DNA from: GCA-003244245 sp050700055
Lineage (GTDB): Bacteria > Actinomycetota > Actinomycetes > Mycobacteriales > Pseudonocardiaceae
DNA: 64,000 nt
Direction: 5' to 3'
Assembly: GCA_050700055.1 (NCBI GenBank)
Contig: JBOHGE010000001.1
Location: 1 to 64,000, forward strand
Positions 1 to 8,370 of the stretch are shown here, piece by piece. Under the pieces are notes generated by a model that was not told where the DNA came from, made no database searches, and was given only the letters and a program-made list of their open reading frames with translations. A program made the translations under genes and the position numbers. Position 1 is the first letter of the stretch. Each line of letters opens with the position of its first letter.

Positions 1-32
1 GTGCGTAACAGTGTTATAACACTGTTACGCAC
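1..32. repeat. Perfect palindrome at the window edge (dispersed repeat)
   Basis: The first 32 bases are a perfect palindrome whose half is GTGCGTAACAGTGTT. The bases that follow (CTCACGA) suggest that it continues to the left of the window. The right half, ATAACACTGTTACGCA followed by a base and TCACGA, recurs almost unchanged at 38681-38703 inside the fused ABC ATPase gene, so it belongs to a dispersed palindromic repeat family. It lies just upstream of mrp and could also act as a terminator for whatever gene precedes the window. Confidence 0.8.
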
Positions 33-59
33 TCACGACCGGGTTCGGTAACGCCTAGC

Positions 60-1244
60 ATGGGAGTAGTCCACTCAACCGGAAGGTCGGTGCCATCCGT
101 GGCCTCCACCCAGACCGCCCCGACGGTCGAAGCGGTCCGAACCGCGCTGAACGGCGTGCACGACCCCGAGATCAACCGGCCGATCACCGAGCTGGGCATG
201 GTCAAGGAGGTCACCGTGGCCGGCGACGCCACGGTGACCGTGGCGGTGTGGCTCACCATCGCCGGTTGCCCGATGCGCGACACCATCACCTCCCGGGTCG
301 CCAAGGCGGTGTTCGCCGTGCCGGGCGTGCGTGACGTGCGGGTCGAGCTGGATGTGATGAGCGACGACCAGCGCACCGCGTTGCGCCGCCAGCTGCGTGG
401 CACCGCCGAGGAGCCGCGGATCCCGTTCGCCGAACCGGGATCGCTGACCCGGGTGTACTGCGTCGCCTCCGGCAAGGGTGGGGTCGGCAAGTCCTCGGTG
501 ACGGTGAACCTGGCGGTCGCGATGGCCGATCGGGGCCTGTCGGTCGGGGTGGTCGACGCCGACATCTACGGGCACTCGATACCGGGCATGCTCGGCACCA
601 CCGCCCGACCCACCCAGGTCGAAAAGATGATCATGCCGCCGACCGCGCACGGCGTGAAGGTCATCTCGATCGGCATGTTCACCAAGGACAACACCCCGGT
701 GGTGTGGCGCGGACCGATGCTGCACCGCGCGCTGCAGCAGTTCCTCGCCGACGTGTTCTGGGGAGATCTGGACGTGCTGCTGCTCGACCTGCCCCCAGGC
801 ACCGGCGACATCGCCATCTCGGTGGCGCAGCTCATCCCCAACGCCGAGATCCTGGTGGTCACCACCCCGCAACGGGCCGCCGCGGAGGTGGCCCAACGGG
901 CCGGGGCGATCGCGCTGCAAACCCGCCAACGGTTGATCGGTGTGGTGGAGAACATGTCGTGGCTGCAGCTGCCGGACGGCTCACGCAACCACCTGTTCGG
1001 TTCCGGCGGAGGCCAGGTCGTCGCCGACGCGCTGACCCGCTCGCTGGGTAGCGAGGTCCCGCTGCTGGGTCAGGTGCCGCTGGACCCCCGGTTACGCGAG
1101 ACCGGCGACTCCGGCACTCCCCTGGTGCTGACCGACCCCACGGCGCCGGCTGCGGTCGTGCTGCGCGCGGTGGCCGACCGGCTCGCGACCCGCTCGCGCG
1201 GCCTGGCTGGACGGCTGCTGTCGGTCAGCCCCCGCACCCGCTGA
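60..1244 (+). CDS. mrp: Mrp/NBP35-family iron-sulfur carrier ATPase
   Basis: P-loop ATPase of the Mrp/ApbC family, thought to carry and transfer Fe-S clusters in the cytoplasm. An N-terminal MIP18/DUF59 domain covers about residues 20-100. The deviant Walker A motif GKGGVGKS lies near residue 138, followed by the family's DADIYGHSIP and DLPPGTGD segments. The CxxC pair found near the C-terminus of many Mrp proteins is absent (the segment reads ENMSWLQLPDG); from memory actinobacterial Mrp proteins also lack it. In-frame GTG codons at 90 and 99, behind GGAAGG at 81-86, are plausible alternatives to the ATG at 60. It converges on tatB, matching the mycobacterial mrp neighbourhood. Confidence 0.93.
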   Translation: MGVVHSTGRSVPSVASTQTAPTVEAVRTALNGVHDPEINRPITELGMVKEVTVAGDATVTVAVWLTIAGCPMRDTITSRVAKAVFAVPGVRDVRVELDVMSDDQRTALRRQLRGTAEEPRIPFAEPGSLTRVYCVASGKGGVGKSSVTVNLAVAMADRGLSVGVVDADIYGHSIPGMLGTTARPTQVEKMIMPPTAHGVKVISIGMFTKDNTPVVWRGPMLHRALQQFLADVFWGDLDVLLLDLPPGTGDIAISVAQLIPNAEILVVTTPQRAAAEVAQRAGAIALQTRQRLIGVVENMSWLQLPDGSRNHLFGSGGGQVVADALTRSLGSEVPLLGQVPLDPRLRETGDSGTPLVLTDPTAPAAVVLRAVADRLATRSRGLAGRLLSVSPRTR

Positions 1245-1267
1245 GCCTCCCAGCCGAGGGAACAAGC

Positions 1268-1672
1268 TCAGGTAGCGTCGGGATCGAACGGGGCACGCTC
1301 ACCCGGTTGCAGCGGCCGGAATACCGGGATCCCCCGCCCGGGAGCAGTGGCGTAGCCATTGGGCTTGAAAATGTCGTCGAAGGGGTCGTCAACCAGATCA
1401 TCGAGGAGGTGGCGGCTTAACGCACTGCGCGGGTTGAAACCGCGGGGACCGAAACCGCGCAACCCCCGCAGCTCCTCCAGGGGCTGGCGGAGCTCGTCGA
1501 ACTCCGGGCCCAACTGGGAGCGCAGCTGCTCGCGGGCTCCGGTGACGTACTCCCGCACCTGGCGCACAGTGCGGCCGAGCCAGGCCGCGGCCGAGGGCAG
1601 GCGCTCCGGACCCAGGATGAACAGCCCGGCGATGATGATCACCAGTAACTCCGGCAAGCCGATGTTAACCAT
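1268..1672 (-). CDS. tatB: Sec-independent translocase subunit TatB
   Basis: TatB works with TatC to recognise twin-arginine signal peptides at the cytoplasmic membrane. The protein begins MVNIGLPELLVIIIAG, giving the single N-terminal helix, then the glycine-proline hinge (LGPERLP), an amphipathic helix and a charged C-terminal tail; 134 residues is normal for TatB. The ATG at 1672 is preferred to the upstream in-frame ATG because GGGAGG sits 7-8 nt before it. It lies downstream of htrA on the same strand, as in mycobacteria, where tatB follows the sigE-rseA-htrA genes. Confidence 0.9.
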   Translation of the reverse strand: MVNIGLPELLVIIIAGLFILGPERLPSAAAWLGRTVRQVREYVTGAREQLRSQLGPEFDELRQPLEELRGLRGFGPRGFNPRSALSRHLLDDLVDDPFDDIFKPNGYATAPGRGIPVFRPLQPGERAPFDPDAT

Positions 1673-1749
1673 CCGCCCACCTCCCATCGCCAGCACAGCC
1701 CCACGTCATCGTACGGCCCGACATTCGGTTGCTCACCCTGGCAGGACGA

Positions 1750-3297
1750 TCAATCCGATTTGAGTGTGACGGTCACCACCAGTGGGCGGCCATCACGAAC
1801 CAGCGAGATCGGCACCTGTTCACCGATAGCCCGCTCGCGTACGGCGACGACGAGCCCGTCGGCGCTGCCGATGGTCCGGTCCCCCACCTTGATGATCACA
1901 TCGTTCTCCAGGATGCCACCTTCAGCGGCGGCACTGTTCTGTTGCACGTTCTGCACCCGGGCGCCGTCGGACTTGCCGTCGGTCACCGACGCGGCATTGA
2001 CGCCCAGCTCGGAATGCTGGTAATGGCCGGTGCGAATCAGCTCCTGCACGATCTTCCTGGCGGTGTCGATCGGGATGGCGAAGCCGAGTCCGATCGAGCC
2101 GCCACCCTCCCCGGCACCCAGGGTGCGGATGGCGGTGTTGATGCCCACCACCGCTCCCGCGGTGTTCACCAGCGGCCCACCGGAGTTGCCGGGGTTGATC
2201 GCGGCGTCGGTCTGGATCGCGTCGATCACCGCGTTACCGTGACCGCCGTCGCCTTCCAGCCGCACCGGCCGGTCCACCGCGCTGACGATGCCGCTGGTCA
2301 CCGTGCCGGCCAGACCCAGGGGAGAGCCGATGGCCATCACCGCGTCCCCCGGTTTCAGCGCCGACGACCGGCCCAGCTGGGCCACCGTCGGGTTGGCGAC
2401 CTCCACTTTGACCACGGCGAGATCGGTCTTCGGGTCCCGCCCCACGATCCGCGCCGGCAGCCGGGTGCCATCGTTGAACACCGCCTCCAACGTCGCCTGC
2501 GAGGTGGTCGCGGCGGGGGCCACGACGTGGTTGTTGGTCACCAGATAGCCCTGACCGTCGATCACCACTGCGGAGCCGAACCCACCCTGATCGCCGACCC
2601 GGAACTCCAGGGACACCACCGCGGGCAACACCCGGCCGGCTACCGCCGCCACCGAGCCCACCGGCCGATCGATGACCGGCTCGACCTGCGCCAGCGTGAC
2701 GTCCGGATCGGTCAGCAGGTTATCGCCGTCGGCGGTGAGCCGGCCGACGAATCCACCGACTCCCCCGACGAGCAACACGATCGCACCCAACAAGGCCAGT
2801 GCGCGACGGCTCAGCTGGCGACCGAACAGCGCTTCCTGCAGGCTCAGTCGGGCACCCGGGCGCGGCGGAGCACCCGGATCCGGATGCGGTTCGGCAACCG
2901 CGGGGGCTCCCAGCACCGCCGCCGCCCACGGATCACGCCACGGGTCACGCCCAGCACCCTGAGGCCAGAAATCATCATCAGAGCGCTGCGGGCGGCGGCC
3001 ACCGTCGTGGCCAGGCGGGCGCTGCAACCGCTCAACGGAGCCCGACGGCTTGCCGAACGCCAGCTCTTCCGAGCACGGTGCAGCCGGTACACCCTCAGCG
3101 GCACCGATCGATCCCCGCTGAGAACGGCCCACTGGAGCCGCGAACGCTCCGTGCACCCCGTCCGGTCGGCCGAACACTCGGGCCGCCGCCGGGTCGACCG
3201 CGGCTCGCTGTGCTGGTTTGGAGACGAACCGGGGTGGCCCCGGGGGTCCTTGGGCAGCGAAGGGCTCGTCGGGGTTGTGATGTTGCGGCGGACTCAT
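1750..3297 (-). CDS. htrA: HtrA/DegP-like membrane serine protease
   Basis: Envelope quality-control protease. A proline-rich cytoplasmic N-terminus of about 160 residues is followed by one transmembrane segment (about residues 165-185), a trypsin-like domain with the triad His257 (TNNHVV), Asp292 (KTDLAVV) and Ser372 (NPGNSGGP), and a C-terminal PDZ domain from about residue 420. The total of 515 residues is typical of actinobacterial HtrA1-type proteins. The ATG at 3297 has GGGAG just upstream. It is downstream of sigE and rseA on the same strand, the conserved arrangement in which sigma E senses envelope stress and HtrA deals with the damage. Confidence 0.93.
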   Translation of the reverse strand: MSPPQHHNPDEPFAAQGPPGPPRFVSKPAQRAAVDPAAARVFGRPDGVHGAFAAPVGRSQRGSIGAAEGVPAAPCSEELAFGKPSGSVERLQRPPGHDGGRRPQRSDDDFWPQGAGRDPWRDPWAAAVLGAPAVAEPHPDPGAPPRPGARLSLQEALFGRQLSRRALALLGAIVLLVGGVGGFVGRLTADGDNLLTDPDVTLAQVEPVIDRPVGSVAAVAGRVLPAVVSLEFRVGDQGGFGSAVVIDGQGYLVTNNHVVAPAATTSQATLEAVFNDGTRLPARIVGRDPKTDLAVVKVEVANPTVAQLGRSSALKPGDAVMAIGSPLGLAGTVTSGIVSAVDRPVRLEGDGGHGNAVIDAIQTDAAINPGNSGGPLVNTAGAVVGINTAIRTLGAGEGGGSIGLGFAIPIDTARKIVQELIRTGHYQHSELGVNAASVTDGKSDGARVQNVQQNSAAAEGGILENDVIIKVGDRTIGSADGLVVAVRERAIGEQVPISLVRDGRPLVVTVTLKSD

Positions 3298-3372
3298 GGT
3301 CTCCCGAGGTCACCTGTGCGCGCGGACGACTACTGAGCTTGCCAATGACCCGGTGAAATGTGCGTAGCGCTG

Positions 3373-3813
3373 CTATCGCCCGATCCAACGACCGAGCACG
3401 GAAGGTCCGGTGCCCCACCGTTGGCTCGCCCCCAACGGGGTGCGGTTACCCAGCGGCGCGGCCGGAGCCCGCCCCGGGTCGACGACCTCGACGACGATGC
3501 CGTCAGCGGTCACCGCCAGCTCCTCCGGAGCACCGGGAAGTTGCGCGGTCTGGGGAATATCGCGCAACGCAGCGAGCAGTTCGGCCGGAGCCTGCGGGCA
3601 CTGCGCCGACCGCATCACGTTTCGGGCCTGGCGTTGCCCGGCCACCTCCGCAGCGCAGGACGGGCAGGCGATGAGATGCTGCGCGGCCCGATCCCGGGCG
3701 GCAGCGCCGAGCTCACCGTCGACGAAGGCCACCACGGCGTCCACGGCGAGGTGCTGTCCTGCGTTGAGGCCGGCTAACAGGGTCGAGAAGGAGCGGCCAC
3801 GCAGGTCGGTCAT
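3373..3813 (-). CDS. rseA: Zinc-finger anti-sigma factor RseA
   Basis: Small anti-sigma factor predicted to hold SigE inactive until stress. The ZAS signature HxxxCxxC is present as His46, Cys50 and Cys53 (HLIACPSC), within a helical N-terminal domain. There is no transmembrane helix, so it should be soluble, as the mycobacterial RseA is. Its ATG overlaps the sigE stop codon by 4 nt (ATGA), implying translational coupling and near-stoichiometric synthesis. The C-terminal half is low in recognisable features. Confidence 0.9.
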   Translation of the reverse strand: MTDLRGRSFSTLLAGLNAGQHLAVDAVVAFVDGELGAAARDRAAQHLIACPSCAAEVAGQRQARNVMRSAQCPQAPAELLAALRDIPQTAQLPGAPEELAVTADGIVVEVVDPGRAPAAPLGNRTPLGASQRWGTGPSVLGRWIGR

Positions 3814-4424
3814 CCAGTCTCCTCAGCGAGCGCACGGCGCCGTTCGAGCGCCACCCTGAGGGCGAGTCTACCCCGGTGGATCCGGCTGCGGACCGTTCCG
3901 AGCTTCACCCCGAGCGTAGCGCCGATCTCCTCGTAGGAAAGGCCCTCGACATCACAGAGTACGACAGCTGCCCGGAACTCCGGCGCGAGGTCGTCCAGCG
4001 CCTGCTGCAAGTCGGGATCGAGGTGGGTCTCGGCGTACACCTGCTCCGGGCTGGGCCCGCCACCGACCAGCCGGTCGGTGTCCTCCGGCAGGCCCTCCAT
4101 CCGCAGCCGGGAGCGCCGCCGCACCATGTCCAGGAACAGGTTGGTGGTGATCCGGTGCAGCCAGCCCTCGAACGTGCCGGGCTTGTAGGAGCCGAGGCTG
4201 CGAAAGACCCGGATGAATGTCTCCTGGGTGAGGTCCTCGGCATCATGCGGGTTGCCGGACAGGCGGTAGGCCAGCCGGTAGACCCGGTCGGCGTGATCCC
4301 GCACCACTTGTTCCCACGACGGTGGCGCCCAGCTCTCACCTGCCCGAGCCGTCTCCTTGTCAGCCCTGGTGACGGAGATCACCTGCCCGGGAGCAGGATC
4401 GCGGAAGCGGGTCTCGGTGGCCAT
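3810..4424 (-). CDS. sigE: ECF RNA polymerase sigma factor SigE
   Basis: ECF-family sigma factor of 204 residues. Region 2 covers about residues 40-105 (RLAYRLSGNPHDAEDLTQETF). Region 4 lies near 145-195 and contains the helix-turn-helix SYEEIGATLGVKLGTVRSRI. It is followed by rseA (4-nt overlap) and htrA, so this is the sigma E envelope-stress operon. The 200 bp upstream hold a candidate ECF promoter (listed separately), consistent with auto- or cross-activation. Assignment to SigE rather than another ECF group rests on the neighbours. Confidence 0.93.
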   Translation of the reverse strand: MATETRFRDPAPGQVISVTRADKETARAGESWAPPSWEQVVRDHADRVYRLAYRLSGNPHDAEDLTQETFIRVFRSLGSYKPGTFEGWLHRITTNLFLDMVRRRSRLRMEGLPEDTDRLVGGGPSPEQVYAETHLDPDLQQALDDLAPEFRAAVVLCDVEGLSYEEIGATLGVKLGTVRSRIHRGRLALRVALERRRALAEETG

Positions 4425-4475
4425 CGGGTGTGTCTTGCACCTCCGGGTCGGGGACAGTCCACGGTCAGCTGGTGT

Positions 4476-4502
4476 AACACCGGAGTGGCTGCCAATGTTT
4501 CC
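4476..4502 (-). promoter_or_regulatory. Candidate ECF-type promoter for sigE
   Basis: On the minus strand GGAAAC (4502-4497) is followed 18 nt later by GTT (4478-4476), resembling the GGAA...GTT promoters read by stress sigma factors of the SigE/SigH type. It lies 50-80 bp upstream of the sigE start. This is a visual match only; the spacer is at the long end and no transcript evidence is available. Confidence 0.35.
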
Positions 4503-4647
4503 TGTCGAGCGGTCTCACCGTTGATGATGGACGATCAGCGTGTGCCCCACGTGAACATGGACTAAGAGGATCCTGAGAGCCTTGTAGATACCTCGATCGG
4601 CGCGGCATCGCCCTGCTGACCGCTACGACGGCGCTACGCTGCGCGAC

Positions 4648-5283
4648 GTGATGTCGACCGGCAGCGCTGTCCGCCAGTACGTGGCGAGTTTCGTCACCGA
4701 GGACCAGGTGATCGTCGCGGCGCGCGAGCGTGGCCAGGAGTTGGGCGCCACCCCGATCGGGCCAGGCAGCGGTGCCGCGCTGCGGTTCCTGGCCGGCGCA
4801 CTCCGCGCCCGGGCCGTGGTCGAGGTCGGTACCGGTGCGGGCAGCAGTGGGCTGTGGTTGTTACGCGGGATGGCGCCCGACGGGGTGCTCACCTCCATCG
4901 ACGTCGAGCCCGAGCACCAACGCGCCGCCCGGCAGGCGTACGCCGATGCCGGGTTCCCGCCGTCGCGCTACCGGCTGATCATGGGGCAAGCCTTGGACGT
5001 GCTGCCCCGACTCACCGACCGCGGCTATGACCTGGTGTTCGTCGATGCCGCCAAAACCGAGTATCCGCGTTACCTCGAAGCCGGTGTGCGGTTGCTGCGC
5101 GCCGGCGGGGTGATCGCGTTCGACAACGCCTTGTGGAGCGGCAAAGTGGCCGATCCGGCGTCTCGCGACCCGTCCTCCTCGGCATTGCGCGAGGTCGGCG
5201 CCATGGTGCGCAACGACGACACCCTGATCCCCTTGATGCTCCCGCTCGGCGACGGGCTTCTCTTGGCCCTACGTGCCACGTGA
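4648..5283 (+). CDS. O-methyltransferase, class I SAM-dependent (Rv1220c-like)
   Basis: Family 3 O-methyltransferase of the COMT/CCoAOMT-like type. The SAM-binding motif VEVGTGAGSSGLWL is near residue 63, followed by the acidic residue at SIDVEPEH, the metal-binding region FVDAAKTEYPRYLE and the FDNALWSGKV segment. The 211-residue length fits. A GTG at 4648 and an ATG at 4651 are adjacent starts. It is divergent from sigE, the same position as Rv1220c next to sigE in M. tuberculosis. The substrate is unknown. Confidence 0.88.
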   Translation: MMSTGSAVRQYVASFVTEDQVIVAARERGQELGATPIGPGSGAALRFLAGALRARAVVEVGTGAGSSGLWLLRGMAPDGVLTSIDVEPEHQRAARQAYADAGFPPSRYRLIMGQALDVLPRLTDRGYDLVFVDAAKTEYPRYLEAGVRLLRAGGVIAFDNALWSGKVADPASRDPSSSALREVGAMVRNDDTLIPLMLPLGDGLLLALRAT

Positions 5284-5308
5284 GAAGGCTCCGAGGCCAC
5301 GTCTCAGG

Positions 5309-6193
5309 TCAGCGCTTGGTGGCCGACAGGATGCTGTAGAACCACGCGCCGTGGCGCAGCGCCTGGTACTGCCGGATCGAGGCCACCACGTTGCCGTGCT
5401 GGACGGCGGATCGAACGCCGGTGCGACGGCCGAGCACGGCCAGCGGGTACGTCCAGTAGGCCATGCGATACAACCGGCGCAGGGAAGGGCGGGTGTGCAC
5501 CGTCACGTCGTCGAGCCGGGCATCGACGAATCCGGCCTCGGCCACGTGACTCAGATGTTCTTCGGGGGTGTCGATGTCGGGAACAGCCCAGCCATCCAGC
5601 CATTCGCGCAGCAACCGCTCGCCGGTCTGGTCGAGCGGGCGGGCAACCCGGACGAAGTCGGCAACGACCACCCGCCCGCCGGGGCGCAGCAGCCGAGCAG
5701 CCTCGCGGTAGAAGGCCGTTTTGCGGGGTGCGTGGCACAGGCTCTCCACGGCCCACACGACATCGAAATCCGCGGCCGGGAAAGGTGTCGCGGTGAAGTC
5801 GGCCTGCTCGAAGCGGACCCGGTCGGTCAGCCCGCGCCGGGCGGCGTTGCGCTGGGCCATCGCAACCTGCTTGGCGGCCAGCGTGATCCCGACGACGTCG
5901 ACGCTGCGCTCTTCGGCCAGCCACAGGCTGCTGCCGCCGACCCCGCAGCCCGCATCCAGGACGCGCTCACCGGGCTGGATCTCGACCCGCTGCGCCAGCA
6001 CCCGATTCATGTTCTTCAGCGCATCGGTGTGGCTGCGGGTGCCGGCATCGGTGTAACCGAAGTGGACCGCGAGATTGTCCGGGTTGAGCCACAGCACGCG
6101 GTAGTCGAGCCAGGTCTCGTCGTAGTAACCGACGATCGCCTTCGTCAACGGGTCGACCGGCGTCCGGTCCGATGCCTCGTCTCGGGTGGTCAT
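5309..6193 (-). CDS. SAM-dependent methyltransferase, tocopherol/sterol-type fold
   Basis: Class I methyltransferase of 294 residues. Motif I is VLDAGCGVGGSSLWLA (about residues 79-94), then VVGITLAAKQV, the acidic loop RFEQADFTATPF, and PGGRVVVADF. The N-terminal segment (IVGYYDETWLDYRVLW) and the overall layout resemble gamma-tocopherol and sterol C-methyltransferases or small-molecule C/N-methyltransferases. No substrate can be assigned from context; the flanking genes are a methyltransferase and a DUF998-like membrane protein. Confidence 0.8.
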   Translation of the reverse strand: MTTRDEASDRTPVDPLTKAIVGYYDETWLDYRVLWLNPDNLAVHFGYTDAGTRSHTDALKNMNRVLAQRVEIQPGERVLDAGCGVGGSSLWLAEERSVDVVGITLAAKQVAMAQRNAARRGLTDRVRFEQADFTATPFPAADFDVVWAVESLCHAPRKTAFYREAARLLRPGGRVVVADFVRVARPLDQTGERLLREWLDGWAVPDIDTPEEHLSHVAEAGFVDARLDDVTVHTRPSLRRLYRMAYWTYPLAVLGRRTGVRSAVQHGNVVASIRQYQALRHGAWFYSILSATKR

Positions 6194-6223
6194 GGACGGC
6201 CTCCCAGGGTAGATCGATGCAGC

Positions 6224-6790
6224 CTACCGGCGGCGCGCCAGCAGGGTCGCGGCCAGCGGCCAGAACGCCTGGGCGCCGGTGAGCACCCGTTCGGACAGGC
6301 CGACCCGTGAACCGTCACCGAGCAGCTCGAGCCCGAACCAGCCCAGCAGCGCGAGCAGACCCGAGGCGGCACCGAGCCAGGCGGCACGTCCCGGTGCCAC
6401 GCCGCGCCGCCAGGCCACGGCGGGCCACAGCGACAGCGCAGGCAAGACGACCGCTGCGGTGGCGACGTGTGCCGGCGAGTCGCCGGTGACCGGCTGCGGC
6501 ACAGCGGCCAGCAAGACGGTGGCCGCCCCGCCCGTGACGAGCAGCATCCGACCCGCACCCGCGGCCGGCCGTAACCCCGCAGCTGTGATCATGTGGCACA
6601 CGCCGACACCGGCCAGCGCCGCGGTCATGATCCAACGGTCGGTGGCACCACGGGCAGCCAGCGCACTGATCGTCTGGTGGATCGGATCGAAACCGTTCGG
6701 CTGCCGGCTGGCGGCGAGCTGCCACCCGCCGATCAGCAGCACCGGCGCGCAGGCCGCGGACAGCACAGCCCAGCTGGGCACGGTTCGCAC
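6224..6790 (-). CDS. DUF998-like integral membrane protein
   Basis: Protein of about 188 residues with five to six hydrophobic segments (AVLSAACAPVLLIGGW at the N-terminus, later ALAGVGVCHMITAAGL and LLVTGGAATVLLAAV). The motif FDPIHQTISALAARG after the first helix and the alternating membrane layout match the DUF998 family. The frame stays open further upstream, but that part overlaps glgC and reads as low-complexity Arg/Trp/Ser sequence, so I place the start at GTG 6790, 22 bp after the glgC stop. Its function is unknown. Confidence 0.65.
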   Translation of the reverse strand: MRTVPSWAVLSAACAPVLLIGGWQLAASRQPNGFDPIHQTISALAARGATDRWIMTAALAGVGVCHMITAAGLRPAAGAGRMLLVTGGAATVLLAAVPQPVTGDSPAHVATAAVVLPALSLWPAVAWRRGVAPGRAAWLGAASGLLALLGWFGLELLGDGSRVGLSERVLTGAQAFWPLAATLLARRR

Positions 6791-6812
6791 CGCTGCCAGG
6801 CTACGCCACCGG

Positions 6813-8030
6813 CTACTCCGCGTGCGCCCCCTTGCCGAGCACGACCACACCGCCACCGCTGACCGTATAGCGCTCCCGATCCAGGTCGGGATCCACGCCG
6901 ACCTGGGCGCCGTCGGGCACCACCACGTTCTTGTCCAGAATCGCTCGGCGCACCACGGCACCCTTTCCGACCCGGACACCGGGCAGCAGCACGCTGCCCT
7001 CCACCTGGGCGCCGGCCTCGACCACCACGTCGCCGGACAGCACCGAATGGGTCACCAACGCGGCCGAGACGATCGAGCCGGCTCCCACGATCGACTCCTG
7101 AGCGTGACCGCCCTGGACGAATTTCGCCGGCGGCAAGGGGGGTGGCGCAGTGCGGATCGGCCATGCCTGATTGTAGAGGTTGAACACCGGATGCACCGAT
7201 ACCAGATCCATATGCGACTCGTAATAAGTATCCAGAGTGCCGACATCGCGCCAATAACCGCAGTCCCGATCCGTGGCACCGGGCACCACGTTGTCGGCGA
7301 AATCATAGACCGCAGCCTCACCGGCATCGGCCAGCATTGGAATCACATCACCGCCCATATCGTGGTCGGAGTTGTGGCTGGCGCTGTCCGCGCGCAACGC
7401 CGATAACAACAGATCGGTGGTGAACACATAGTTACCCATCGACACGAACGCCATCTCCGGGTCGTCCGGCGTCCCCGGCGGGACCGCCGGCTTCTCCAGG
7501 AACTCGGTGATCCGCCCGGAGGAGTCAGCGTCGATACACCCGAAGCCGCTGGCCTGCGCACGCGGCACCCGGATCCCGGCGACGGTCGCGCCCGCACCGG
7601 TGGCGATGTGCTGGGCCACCATCTGCGACGGGTCCATCCGGTACACGTGGTCGGCACCGAAGACGACGATGTACTCCGGCCGCTCGTCATAGACGAGGTT
7701 CAACGACTGGTAGATGGCATCCGCGCTGCCGGTATACCACCGTGGGCCGAGCCGCTGCTGCGCGGGCACCGGGGTGATGTACTGCCCCAGCATGGACGAC
7801 AGCCGCCACGTGGTGGTGATGTGCCGGTCCAGGGAGTGCGACTTGTACTGGGTGAGCACACAGATCCGGATGTACCCGGCGTTGACCAGATTGGACAGCA
7901 CGAAGTCGATCAAACGATAGTTGCCTCCGAACGGCACGGCCGGTTTCGCCCGGTCCGCGGTGAGCGGCCATAACCGCTTACCCTCACCGCCGGCAAGGAC
8001 GATGCCCAGCACGTGCGGCTGTCCCTTCAC
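6813..8030 (-). CDS. glgC: Glucose-1-phosphate adenylyltransferase
   Basis: Makes ADP-glucose from glucose-1-phosphate and ATP, the donor for GlgM and for glycogen or glucan synthesis. The nucleotidyltransferase signature GGEGKRLWPLTADRAKP is at residues 14-30, with the conserved NYRLIDFVLSN, the TGSADAIYQ loop, and FGADHVYRMD in the centre. A C-terminal left-handed beta-helix with hexapeptide-like repeats starts near residue 300. At 405 residues it is full length. It is divergent from glgM across a 340-bp gap, as in mycobacteria. Confidence 0.95.
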   Translation of the reverse strand: MKGQPHVLGIVLAGGEGKRLWPLTADRAKPAVPFGGNYRLIDFVLSNLVNAGYIRICVLTQYKSHSLDRHITTTWRLSSMLGQYITPVPAQQRLGPRWYTGSADAIYQSLNLVYDERPEYIVVFGADHVYRMDPSQMVAQHIATGAGATVAGIRVPRAQASGFGCIDADSSGRITEFLEKPAVPPGTPDDPEMAFVSMGNYVFTTDLLLSALRADSASHNSDHDMGGDVIPMLADAGEAAVYDFADNVVPGATDRDCGYWRDVGTLDTYYESHMDLVSVHPVFNLYNQAWPIRTAPPPLPPAKFVQGGHAQESIVGAGSIVSAALVTHSVLSGDVVVEAGAQVEGSVLLPGVRVGKGAVVRRAILDKNVVVPDGAQVGVDPDLDRERYTVSGGGVVVLGKGAHAE

Positions 8031-8086
8031 AATAGGTCACCCTAGCGCCCCTTGGACGCTAGAAGCGTGACACTTGAGCCGAGTTT

Positions 8087-8296
8087 TCAGGCGGTCATGC
8101 GGGCCTCGGTGATGTAGTCGTCGATGTGGTGGTCGATCACTCGTAGGGCTTGGCGCAGGGCCAGGGGTGCGGGTGGGTCGTGGGCGGCGAGCAGTGGTCG
8201 CAGGAGTCGGTTGTGGAGTTTGGTGTAGAAGATCGCGACTCGCTGGCCCTCGCCGCGGTTCGGCGGGCCAGCCACGTGACACTCGCCGCCGGCCAT
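8087..8296 (-). pseudogene. Unrecognised small reading frame in the glgC-glgM gap
   Basis: The 340 bp between glgC and glgM hold a 69-codon frame encoding a helical, protein-like segment (RVAIFYTKLHNRLLRPLL, later VIDHHIDDYITEARM). Its composition looks like real protein rather than a GC-rich shadow, but it has no convincing ribosome-binding site and no full domain. It may be the C-terminal remnant of a larger gene, possibly from a mobile element. I do not recognise the family. The rest of the gap probably carries the two glg promoters. Confidence 0.3.
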
Positions 8297-8370
8297 CGAC
8301 TGTTCACCTCCGGACTCGCCGTCGGGGTTCAGCTCCCGCTCCCATCACCAGGGCGCTAGCGTGACGCGGC

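Noticed and set aside
1729..3336. Long plus-strand open frame of 535 codons opposite htrA
   Set aside because: It is rich in Arg, His and Asp with no domain, and lies antisense to an HtrA gene with a complete catalytic triad; it is a GC-bias shadow.
5273..6310. 345-codon plus-strand frame opposite the methyltransferase
   Set aside because: Composition is that of a shadow frame; the minus strand carries clear SAM-binding motifs.
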